From the NCBI RefSeq assembly GCF_016031655.1, contig NZ_JACCHQ010000020.1, forward strand, positions 62,001 through 126,000: 64,000 nt of DNA, read 5' to 3'. The DNA comes from Bradyrhizobium glycinis. Lineage in GTDB: Bacteria; Pseudomonadota; Alphaproteobacteria; Rhizobiales; Xanthobacteraceae. The stretch's first letter is position 1; the number at the start of each line of letters is the position of its first letter. Of the stretch, positions 1-7,135 are shown piece by piece. The notes below the pieces were generated by a model, which was not told the origin of the DNA, searched no databases, and was given only the letters and a program-made list of their open reading frames with translations. Position numbers and translations under genes: made by a program.

Positions 1-639
1 CGCTCGTCTTGCGTAGAAATGCAGGGCCAGCGAGGCGACGATGCCGAACGCCAGCACCGCGAGGAACGGCGCGAGACCGCTCTGGCCGATCGGGCTGGGA
101 ACGACGAGGCCCCGATTGCTGATGAAGGCAATGCCGAACAGGGAAATGCTCTGCCGCGGATTGGGCAAGGCCGCCAGCACCGCCAGATACCAGAACAGGA
201 TCTGGAACAGCAGCGGCAGATTGCGGATGACCTCGACATAGATCTCGCCGACCCGCGACAGCAGCCAATTGGGCGACAGCCGGCACAGCGCGACGATGAA
301 GCCGATCACCGTGGCGAAGAAGATGCCCACCACGGAGACCACGAGCGTATTCAGCAGCCCGACCACAAACACGCGCAGGAACGTGTCCGAGCCGGTATAG
401 GAGATCAGGGTCTGGTTGACGTCGAAGCCGGCATTGTTCCTGAGGAAGCCGAAGCCGGCGGCGATGTGCTGGTTCTCGAGATTGGCACGCGCATTGGAGA
501 CGATCTCGTAGCCGATCCAGCCCAGGATCGCCGCGAAGGCAAACTGGACGGCAACGCCGTTCCAGCCTGCCTTGCCGCCCAGAATGCGCCGGATCTTCAG
601 CGCGATCTGGGGCGGCGGTTTTCGAGCCTCGGTGCTCAT
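1..639 (-). CDS. aapQ: Amino-acid ABC transporter permease (AapQ-like), 3' end off window
   Basis: Inner-membrane permease of a polar amino-acid ABC transporter, partnered with the binding protein just upstream. Translated from the ATG at 639 the frame stays open for about 213 codons to the left edge. The start is MSTEARKPPP. A first membrane segment lies near residues 25-40, followed by the periplasmic stretch typical of the HAAT-family AapQ/BztB and the permease core with VGLLNTLVVSVVG and an EVIRNLPLLFQI signature. AapQ is normally about 400 residues, so roughly half is missing. It lies 25 bp downstream of aapJ, the usual aapJQMP order. Family assignment is firm; substrate range is inferred. 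Confidence 0.88.
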   Translation of the reverse strand, partial: MSTEARKPPPQIALKIRRILGGKAGWNGVAVQFAFAAILGWIGYEIVSNARANLENQHIAAGFGFLRNNAGFDVNQTLISYTGSDTFLRVFVVGLLNTLVVSVVGIFFATVIGFIVALCRLSPNWLLSRVGEIYVEVIRNLPLLFQILFWYLAVLAALPNPRQSISLFGIAFISNRGLVVPSPIGQSGLAPFLAVLAFGIVASLALHFYARRA

Positions 640-664
640 GCCGCTGCCGGCCGATCAGGGCTGA

Positions 665-1681
665 TCAGCGGATCGGCGGCGCGTACTGAAGACCGCCCTT
701 GTTCCAGAGATTGTTGACACCGCGATTGATGGCGAGCGGCGATCCGGCGCCGACGTTGCGATCGAACACCTCGCCGTAATTGCCGACGGTCTTCACGATC
801 CGCACCACCCAATCCTTCGTCAGGCCGAGTTGTTCGCCGAAATTGCCGTCGCTGCCGAGCACGCGCTTCAGTTCGGGATTTTCCAGCTTCGCCTTCTCGT
901 CGATGTTCTTCGAGGTCACGCCGAGCTCTTCGGCGGTGAGCATCGCGAACAGCGTCCATTTCACGATGTCGAACCACTGGTCGTCGCCGTGCCGCACCAT
1001 CGGGCCGAGCGGCTCCTTCGAGATGATCTCGGGCAGCACCATGTGGTCGTTGGGATTGGCGAGCTTGAGGCGATTGGCGTACAGGCCCGACTGGTCGGTG
1101 GTGAAGACGTCGCAGCGGCCGGCTTCATAGGCCTTGACGGTTTCGTCGTTGGTGGCGAACGCGATCACCTCGTACTTCATGTTGTTGGCCTTGAAGTAGT
1201 CGGCGAGATTCTGCTCGGTCGTGGTGCCGGTCTGCACGCAGACCGATGCGCTGTTGAGCTCGAGCGCCGAATTCACCTTGAGCGACTTCTTCACCATGAA
1301 GCCCTGCCCGTCGTAATAGGTCACGCCGGTGAAATTGGCGCCGAGCGAGGTGTCGCGCGAGATGGTCCAGGTGGTGTTGCGCGAGAGCACGTCGATCTCG
1401 CCGGATTGCAGCGCAGTGAAGCGGTCCTTGGCGGACAGCGGCACGAACTTGACCTTGGTCGGATCATTGAAGATCGCACCGGCTATGGCGCGGCAGACGT
1501 CGACGTCGATGCCGGTCCAGTTGCCCTTGTCGTCGGGCGAGGAGAAGCCCGGCAGGCCCTGGCTGACGCCGCAGGACAGCATGCCCCGATCCTTGACGGT
1601 CTTGAGCGTTTGCGCATCGGCGGCTTGGGCGGTGAGGCCGGCGGCGAGAGCAAGGGTGAGAGCCAGGGTTACGCGTTTCAT
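665..1681 (-). CDS. aapJ: General L-amino acid ABC transporter substrate-binding protein
   Basis: Periplasmic binding protein that delivers L-amino acids to AapQMP. The chosen ATG at 1681 starts MKRVTLALTL, a clean signal peptide ending at AQA-AD near residue 20, with GAAAGG about 9 bases upstream. A TTG six codons earlier is also possible. The mature part is a family 3 solute-binding protein: GVSQGLPGFSSPD, then GIDVDVCRAIAGAIF, the RNTTWTISRD segment and the C-terminal VGNYGEVFDRNVG block characteristic of AapJ/BztA. Length, about 338 residues, matches the family. It is first in the operon with aapQ. A 398-bp intergenic region separates it from the divergent metC. Confidence 0.93.
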   Translation of the reverse strand: MKRVTLALTLALAAGLTAQAADAQTLKTVKDRGMLSCGVSQGLPGFSSPDDKGNWTGIDVDVCRAIAGAIFNDPTKVKFVPLSAKDRFTALQSGEIDVLSRNTTWTISRDTSLGANFTGVTYYDGQGFMVKKSLKVNSALELNSASVCVQTGTTTEQNLADYFKANNMKYEVIAFATNDETVKAYEAGRCDVFTTDQSGLYANRLKLANPNDHMVLPEIISKEPLGPMVRHGDDQWFDIVKWTLFAMLTAEELGVTSKNIDEKAKLENPELKRVLGSDGNFGEQLGLTKDWVVRIVKTVGNYGEVFDRNVGAGSPLAINRGVNNLWNKGGLQYAPPIR

Positions 1682-1744
1682 GGGCTTTGGGCCTTTCAAG
1701 GTCGTCTCAAGGTCAGGAATGTTGTCTTTAGGATCGTTTCTGCC

Positions 1745-1771
1745 AGGCCAGGTCTTCTAAGAATCTGGCCT
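1745..1771. promoter_or_regulatory. Inverted repeat in aapJ-metC intergenic region
   Basis: In the 398-bp gap between aapJ (-) and metC (+), AGGCCAG at 1745-1751 is mirrored by CTGGCCT at 1765-1771 with a 13-base spacer. It lies about 65 bp upstream of aapJ and could be an operator or an RNA hairpin in the leader. Nothing else recognisable is in this gap. Inference only. Confidence 0.3.
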
Positions 1772-2079
1772 TGCAAGAGTCATGCTGGAAAACCTTGCCG
1801 AACACTCGCCGATCTCGGGAGGCCATACCTTCATCCCCGCCGCCGGCGCCCGCCATCTTTTGGCTGTGACGCGACGTCCGGTCAGGCAATGGATCGAAGG
1901 TCGCGGCAGGCCCCTCAACATGCGGCGACTGAATAGCACCTGCGCATCACAGAACGACTGGCGAGCCGGGTCAAGGGGTTGACGGGACTCTTCTGTGTTC
2001 TGTTATTAACGACCGCGGCCTTTTGGCCGCCCCAGGGGCGCGACGCGTCCGGTGGAAACGCGGTTTTGAAAGCAGACGC

Positions 2080-3264
2080 ATGGATTCTTCGTCCCCCCAA
2101 GAGCAGCACGCCGAGACCCGGCTGGTCACCTCCGGCCGCGACACCAAGGCGCAGAAGGGGTTCGTCAATCCGCCGGTCTTCCACGGCTCGACGGTGCTCT
2201 ATCCGACCGCGGAGGACCTGCATGCCCATCGCGGCGAATTCACCTACGGCCGTCACGGTTCCCCAACCACCAAGGCGTTCCAGGAGACGCTGATGGCGCT
2301 GGAGGGTCCGCAATGCGCCGGCGTCGGTATCGTGCCGTCGGGGCTGTCGGCGATCTCCACCACCTTGCTCTCGGTGCTGAAGGCCGGCGACCACATCCTG
2401 GTGGTCGACAACGTCTACCGACCCTCGCGCAATTTCTGCAACGGCATGCTGACCCGCTACGGCGTCGAGACGACTTATTTCGATCCGCTGATCGGCGCCG
2501 GCATCGACAAGCTGTTCAAGCCCAACACCCGGGCCGTTCTGGTGGAGGCACCGGGCTCGCAGTCGTTCGAGATGCCCGACATCCGCGCCATCGCCGAAGT
2601 CGCACATGGGCGCGGCGCGCTCGTCATCGATGACAACACCTGGGCGACGCCGCTCTATCACCGCTCGCTGGAACAAGGCGTCGACATCAGCATGCAGGCC
2701 GCCACGAAATATATCGGCGGCCATTCCGACATCATGTTCGGCACCATCTCGGCCAACGCCAAGGCCTGGCCGATGATTGCCGAAGGCATCCGCCTGCTCG
2801 GCGTCTGCGCCGGCCCCGACGACGTCTTCCTGGCGCTGCGCGGCCTCCGCACGCTGTCGGTGCGGCTGGCGCAGCATAATCGCTCCGGGCTCGAGATGGC
2901 GCGCTGGCTGGCGGAGAGGCCTGAGGTTGCGCGCGTGCTGCATCCTGGGCTGGAGACCGATCCAGGTCATGCGATCTGGAAGCGCGACTTCACCGGCGCC
3001 TCCGGGCTGTTCAGCATCGTGCTGAAGCCGGCGCCGCAGAAGGCGGTCGACACCATGCTCAACACGCTCAAGCTGTTCGGGATGGGCTTTTCCTGGGGCG
3101 GGTTCGAGAGCCTTGCGATTCCCTTCGATTGCGATGCCTATCGCACCGCGACCAAATGGGCGCCCGGCGGCCCGACGCTACGTCTCCACATCGGGCTCGA
3201 GAGCACCGACGACCTCAAGGCCGATCTCGATCGCGGCTTCGCTGCCCTGAAAGCGGCAATCTGA
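2080..3264 (+). CDS. metC: Cystathionine beta-lyase
   Basis: Cytoplasmic PLP enzyme that cleaves cystathionine to homocysteine, pyruvate and ammonia in methionine synthesis. The 394-residue product is a complete Cys/Met-metabolism fold-type I enzyme. It shows YGRHGSPT near residues 56-63 (phosphate-binding Tyr/Arg), PSGLSAIS near 86-93, and the Schiff-base lysine at about K210 in AATKYIGGHSD. The C-terminal block with GMGFSWGGFESL is typical of the MetC branch rather than MetB. An upstream in-frame ATG at 2023 is possible, but the alignment-like N-terminus MDSSSPQEQ favours 2080. The gene is convergent with the envelope cluster, with a 94-bp gap. Confidence 0.93.
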   Translation: MDSSSPQEQHAETRLVTSGRDTKAQKGFVNPPVFHGSTVLYPTAEDLHAHRGEFTYGRHGSPTTKAFQETLMALEGPQCAGVGIVPSGLSAISTTLLSVLKAGDHILVVDNVYRPSRNFCNGMLTRYGVETTYFDPLIGAGIDKLFKPNTRAVLVEAPGSQSFEMPDIRAIAEVAHGRGALVIDDNTWATPLYHRSLEQGVDISMQAATKYIGGHSDIMFGTISANAKAWPMIAEGIRLLGVCAGPDDVFLALRGLRTLSVRLAQHNRSGLEMARWLAERPEVARVLHPGLETDPGHAIWKRDFTGASGLFSIVLKPAPQKAVDTMLNTLKLFGMGFSWGGFESLAIPFDCDAYRTATKWAPGGPTLRLHIGLESTDDLKADLDRGFAALKAAI

Positions 3265-3358
3265 GCATCAGGATTGGGCATCTCGCCTGGCAAAGGCGCC
3301 ACTGCAAAGTGTGATGCAGCCAACCGGCGGGATTGAAAAAGCGGAGCCGAACGCTGGA

Positions 3359-3697
3359 TCAACGGTCTAGCGTCTTCGAGGCGGTGCCGCGGTTCTTCCA
3401 GATCAGCATGATATTGCGGACGTAGATGATGGTCGCGAGCGACTGTCCAAGGATAATCACCGGCTCGCGCTTCACGACGCCATAGACCAGCGTCATCAGA
3501 CCGCCGCCCATCGAGCAGAACCAGAACGCCATCGGCACCACGCTGTTGCCGGCACGCTCGCTCGCGATCCACTGCACCAGGAAGCGGGCGGTGAAGAACA
3601 GCTGCGCGACCAGGCCGAATGCCAGCCAGAAGTCGAACTTGGCGACGAAGACGTCGTAGAGATAGTTGCTCAGCGCCTGACCGTATTGAATGATCAT
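3359..3697 (-). CDS. LpxB N-terminal-like (LAB_N) small membrane protein
   Basis: A 112-residue membrane protein of the LAB_N type, named after the N-terminal domain of lipid A disaccharide synthase. The sequence shows about three membrane segments (from AFGLVAQLFFTARFLVQW onward), then SERAGNSVVPMAFWFCSM and YGVVKREPVIILGQSLA, which are hallmark stretches. It overlaps the preceding glycosyltransferase by 4 bp and closes the four-gene cluster. In such clusters LAB_N proteins accompany polyprenyl-phosphate sugar synthases used to decorate lipid A. A role in handling or flipping the lipid-linked sugar is inference. Confidence 0.85.
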   Translation of the reverse strand: MIIQYGQALSNYLYDVFVAKFDFWLAFGLVAQLFFTARFLVQWIASERAGNSVVPMAFWFCSMGGGLMTLVYGVVKREPVIILGQSLATIIYVRNIMLIWKNRGTASKTLDR

Positions 3698-4431
3698 GCG
3701 TTCACCTCGGTCACCTCAGGCGTCGGCTTCTTGCGGCGGATCAGCCACCAGACGCCGGCGAGATCCATGATGCCGATCCACAGCCGGTCGAAGAAACCAT
3801 AGTTGGACACGCCGGAATGGCGCGGCCGGTCGATCACGTCGACATAGGCGATGTCATAGCCTTCGCGGCGGACCAACGCGGGAAGGAAGCGATGCAGCCC
3901 GTCGAAATAGGGCAGCATCAGGAAGACGTCGCGGCGGAACGCCTTCAGTCCGCAGCCGGTGTCGCGCGTGCCGTCCTTCAGGATGGCATTGCGAACGCTG
4001 TTGGCAATGCGCGATTGGAATTTCTTGAAGCCGGTGTCCTTGCGCCCGATCCGCTGGCCGGCAGCGAGACCAACGCGCCCTGCCCCCTTCTCCACTGCCG
4101 CGATCAGGTCCGGCAGGAAGGCCGGATTGTTCTGACCGTCACCATCGAGTGTCGCCACGATCTCTCCGCGCGCCGCACGCACGCCGCTGCGCACGGCCGC
4201 CGACTGGCCGCCCGATCGTGCATGGCGAAGCTGACGCAGATTGCTCCGCTGTTTCATAATGGTGCCAAGCCGTTCGCCGGTGGCGTCGGTCGAGCCGTCG
4301 TTGACGTAGATGATCTCATAGGGCCAGCGGCCATCGAGTGCCGCGCCGATCTCCGCGATCAGCGGCGCGATGTTGTCGGCTTCGTTGCGCACGGGAACAA
4401 CGATGGAAACCGAAGGCTGGGACGTCGACAA
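3694..4431 (-). CDS. Family 2 glycosyltransferase, polyprenyl-phosphate sugar synthase type
   Basis: GT-A glycosyltransferase resembling DPM1/ArnC, which moves a nucleotide-activated sugar onto a polyprenyl phosphate at the cytoplasmic face. Visible are SIVVPVRNEADNI at the N-terminus, YVNDGSTD and the metal-binding LDGDGQNNP. A conserved C-terminal RPRHSGVSNYGF follows, then one membrane segment (IMDLAGVWWLI). The start is uncertain: the frame is open back to 4587 but would overlap the upstream PAP2 gene by 92 bp, and no good ATG lies between. I list the TTG at 4431; a CTG a little upstream is possible. Partner of the adjacent GT39 and LAB_N genes. Confidence 0.85.
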   Translation of the reverse strand: MSTSQPSVSIVVPVRNEADNIAPLIAEIGAALDGRWPYEIIYVNDGSTDATGERLGTIMKQRSNLRQLRHARSGGQSAAVRSGVRAARGEIVATLDGDGQNNPAFLPDLIAAVEKGAGRVGLAAGQRIGRKDTGFKKFQSRIANSVRNAILKDGTRDTGCGLKAFRRDVFLMLPYFDGLHRFLPALVRREGYDIAYVDVIDRPRHSGVSNYGFFDRLWIGIMDLAGVWWLIRRKKPTPEVTEVNA

Positions 4432-4495
4432 ATCGAGGCTCGTGGTTGGAATTGACCTGCCCAGGGGAACCAGCGGTCCCGGCAGGCAGCCGCTT

Positions 4496-5341
4496 TTATG
4501 GGGCGGATGGGCGGTGGGCAACCCTTTTGAGGCGGTCGGAAAACGTCCCTGAAAGCGGCACAATGGTGCCGTCGGCGCAGATGGCAAATCCGAGCTTTCG
4601 GGCCGCGAACCAGTAACGGACGGCCATGGCGCCGACCGTTCCGACCAGAGCGCCGGCGACCACGTCGCTCGGATGATGCGCCAGCAGCACCAGGCGCGTC
4701 AGCACGATCACGATTGCGTAAGTGAACATGAAGACGCGCAGACGCGGCCAGAGTGCCGAGACGGCGAACGCCAGGGCGAACGCGGCCACGGCGTGGCCTG
4801 ACGGCAGGCTGGCGTAAGCCCCCGTCCCCTCGAACGGGACGAAGTTGAATGGATTGGCCTTGCCCCCGACGAATGGACGTCCGCGACCGATGAGATATTT
4901 CAGGATCTCGGCCACGAAGGCTGACACGGCAACCGACAGAAACATGAATTGCAGCCGCGTGCCGAAGCCGAGCAGCAGCGCTCGGCGGCTCCCGCGCAGC
5001 CCGGCCGCAACGAGAGCCAGCACCACCAGCGCAGTCCCCAGCACCGATAGGATATACTCGTCCTTGCCGAAATCGGTGAGGATGCGGATCGGCCATAGGC
5101 TCGGCGTGCCGCGAGGCGGCATCAGCAGGATTTCGGTCTGATCGAACGCGACCATCAGGACGATGACGAGCGCTGCCCCCGCCGCGGCAAGCCACAGCGA
5201 ATGCCGCGCCAGCTTCCGGGCCGCCTCGGCGCGGCGGGAATGCGAGGGCGACCGCACGAGCTGCGCCAGCGCGCGCCAGGACACCGCGAACAATTGACCG
5301 GGATAGCCGGCATGCGGCGCAATGTCGGTCGGAGCCCGCAT
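4496..5341 (-). CDS. PAP2-family membrane phosphatase
   Basis: Type 2 phosphatidic acid phosphatase, 281 residues. All three signature motifs are present: KYLIGRGRP at about 148-156, PSGH at 180-183, and TRLVLLAHHPSDV at about 216-227. About five to six membrane segments surround them, with the active site predicted on the periplasmic side. Members dephosphorylate undecaprenyl pyrophosphate or lipid A (LpxE/LpxF-like). The position between a GT39 transferase and a polyprenyl-sugar synthase fits recycling of the polyprenyl carrier or lipid A dephosphorylation; the sequence does not decide which. One base separates it from the GT39 gene, so the two are translationally coupled. Confidence 0.88.
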   Translation of the reverse strand: MRAPTDIAPHAGYPGQLFAVSWRALAQLVRSPSHSRRAEAARKLARHSLWLAAAGAALVIVLMVAFDQTEILLMPPRGTPSLWPIRILTDFGKDEYILSVLGTALVVLALVAAGLRGSRRALLLGFGTRLQFMFLSVAVSAFVAEILKYLIGRGRPFVGGKANPFNFVPFEGTGAYASLPSGHAVAAFALAFAVSALWPRLRVFMFTYAIVIVLTRLVLLAHHPSDVVAGALVGTVGAMAVRYWFAARKLGFAICADGTIVPLSGTFSDRLKRVAHRPSAP

Positions 5342-5342
5342 C

Positions 5343-7085
5343 CTATTCGGTACCTTCCGAACGGAAGATCGAGATCGAGATCGCGCGCCCTTGCGAGAAA
5401 TTATAGCCGTCGATCCGCGCGCCGACCTTGTAGCGCAACCCGATCGCCTCGGCGCGCTGCACGAAGCTGCGCTCCGAGCGCTGCTCGATCAGCGCAAAGC
5501 GGCAGCTGCCCTGCCGCAGGAAGTCCGCCGCACCGGAGCCGTCGGTGAGCACGGTCCGGGTGCCCGCCAGGAAGACGAGGCTCGGCTCGTGATAACCGGC
5601 CGCAGCCGCCTTCGGTCCCACGCAGGTGACGTTACGAAGCGCGCGCGCGATCTCGATGCTTGGAAAGAGCGGCGTCAGCGACGGCAGCACGATGCCGTAA
5701 ATCGTCACGGCGAGCATCAGGGCTGCGACCAGGGCGTTGAGCAATGAGCGCTCGGCGCGATTGGTATCGAACAGCCACCAGGCGAACAGACCGAAGATCA
5801 GCGCGGCTGCAATGAACGGCCAGGCCACGAAAGCGGGCTGCCGCGTCAGTATCACCGAGCCGACCACCGCAATGATCGAGGCGGCTGCGGGGATCGCAAA
5901 CCACCAGGCCGAGCCGCGCATCAGCCAGGAGCGCGACAGCACGCGCCGCTCCACCGCGCCGGCGGTCAAGATCGCGATCGCCGGATAGAGCGGGAGCACG
6001 TAATGCGGCAGCTTGGTCAACACCGCCTCGAACACGATCCAGGACGGGATCAGCCAAGCCAGCAGGAACTGCGCACCGGGCTCGCGGCGGGCCCGCCACA
6101 CCGCGGGGGCCGCCATCGCTGCCAGCGGCGCGCCCGGCCAGAACGTGATCCAGAACAGCGCCAGGTACAGTCCGGGCGGTGCGCCGTGGGATTCCTGGGC
6201 GCCAAGCTTGCTCAGCATGTCGCCGCCGACGGAATCGGCGAAGAAGGTCTCGCCCGCACGCCAGAAGATCGCGACGAACCAGGGCAGCACCAGCACCAGC
6301 ATCCACATCAGGCCCCAGACCGGCCGCAGTTTCCACAGCCAGGAGGCGTCGCGGTCCTGGATCGCAAGCGCGACGATGGTCAGGCCGGCGAACATCAGGA
6401 TCAGCGGGCCCTTGATCAGGATGCCTACCGCGAGCGCGGTCCAGAAGATCGCGGGCCAGCTCCACGGGGGATGTGTCTCGTCCTCGGCGCGCTGCCAGGA
6501 CAAATAGGCGCGCGCCATCGCGCCCATGGCGGCGACGACACAGAGCAGCAGCATGGCGTCGGTTTTGGCCAGGCGCGCCTCGACCCCGAGCAGCACGGAG
6601 GCGCACATCATCAGCGCCGCCAGCACCGCGGCGCGCCGTGTGACGAATCCGAGCGCGGCCCAATAGGTCATGAGCACGGCGCCGATCGCGCCCATCAGCG
6701 ATGGCAGCCGGTAGACCCAGATGCGCAATTCGGCCTTCGGCAGTTTGAGCATCGAGGCGGCTTCGACGGTTGCCGATTGCAACCAGTAGATGCCGACTGG
6801 CTTCTTGTATCGGACGTCTTCCTGAAAGCGGATATCGACATAGTCGCCGCTCTCGACCATCTGCTTGGTGGCTTGGGCAAACCGTGCCTCGTCGCGGTCG
6901 ATCGGCGGGATGGTGAAGAAGCCCGGCAGGAACAGCAGCAGCGCACACAGCACCAGGAAGCCGACCGCGCGCGGGTGGCTGGCCGTGACGATGTCGAGCA
7001 TGCGCACGAGCCCGCTGCCCGGATTTGCGGGCGATTTCGGTTCGCGGGGGGCACCAAAACGGGGGCTTGGGTAGGTCTCGGCCAT
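5343..7085 (-). CDS. GT39 (ArnT-like) membrane glycosyltransferase
   Basis: A 580-residue polytopic membrane transferase that takes a sugar from a polyprenyl-phosphate donor and places it on an envelope lipid or glycan at the periplasmic face. The PMT/ArnT signature is visible: IDRDEARFAQATKQMVESGD (catalytic first-loop Asp region), then VDIRFQEDVRYKKPVGIYW, followed by about ten membrane segments and LTKLPHYVLPLYPA. A soluble C-terminal tail carries the GAADFLRQG region. First gene of the cluster with PAP2, GT2 and LAB_N. In rhizobia this family includes the Rgt galacturonosyltransferases of LPS; which sugar is used here cannot be read from sequence. Confidence 0.88.
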   Translation of the reverse strand: MAETYPSPRFGAPREPKSPANPGSGLVRMLDIVTASHPRAVGFLVLCALLLFLPGFFTIPPIDRDEARFAQATKQMVESGDYVDIRFQEDVRYKKPVGIYWLQSATVEAASMLKLPKAELRIWVYRLPSLMGAIGAVLMTYWAALGFVTRRAAVLAALMMCASVLLGVEARLAKTDAMLLLCVVAAMGAMARAYLSWQRAEDETHPPWSWPAIFWTALAVGILIKGPLILMFAGLTIVALAIQDRDASWLWKLRPVWGLMWMLVLVLPWFVAIFWRAGETFFADSVGGDMLSKLGAQESHGAPPGLYLALFWITFWPGAPLAAMAAPAVWRARREPGAQFLLAWLIPSWIVFEAVLTKLPHYVLPLYPAIAILTAGAVERRVLSRSWLMRGSAWWFAIPAAASIIAVVGSVILTRQPAFVAWPFIAAALIFGLFAWWLFDTNRAERSLLNALVAALMLAVTIYGIVLPSLTPLFPSIEIARALRNVTCVGPKAAAAGYHEPSLVFLAGTRTVLTDGSGAADFLRQGSCRFALIEQRSERSFVQRAEAIGLRYKVGARIDGYNFSQGRAISISIFRSEGTE

Positions 7086-7135
7086 TGGTTCCGCTTACGC
7101 TGAAACCGCCATCGCCACAACCGCTTAAGGCAGGG

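Noticed and set aside
830..1936. 368-codon frame opposite aapJ
   Set aside because: Shadow of aapJ; ends in low-sense sequence in the intergenic region.
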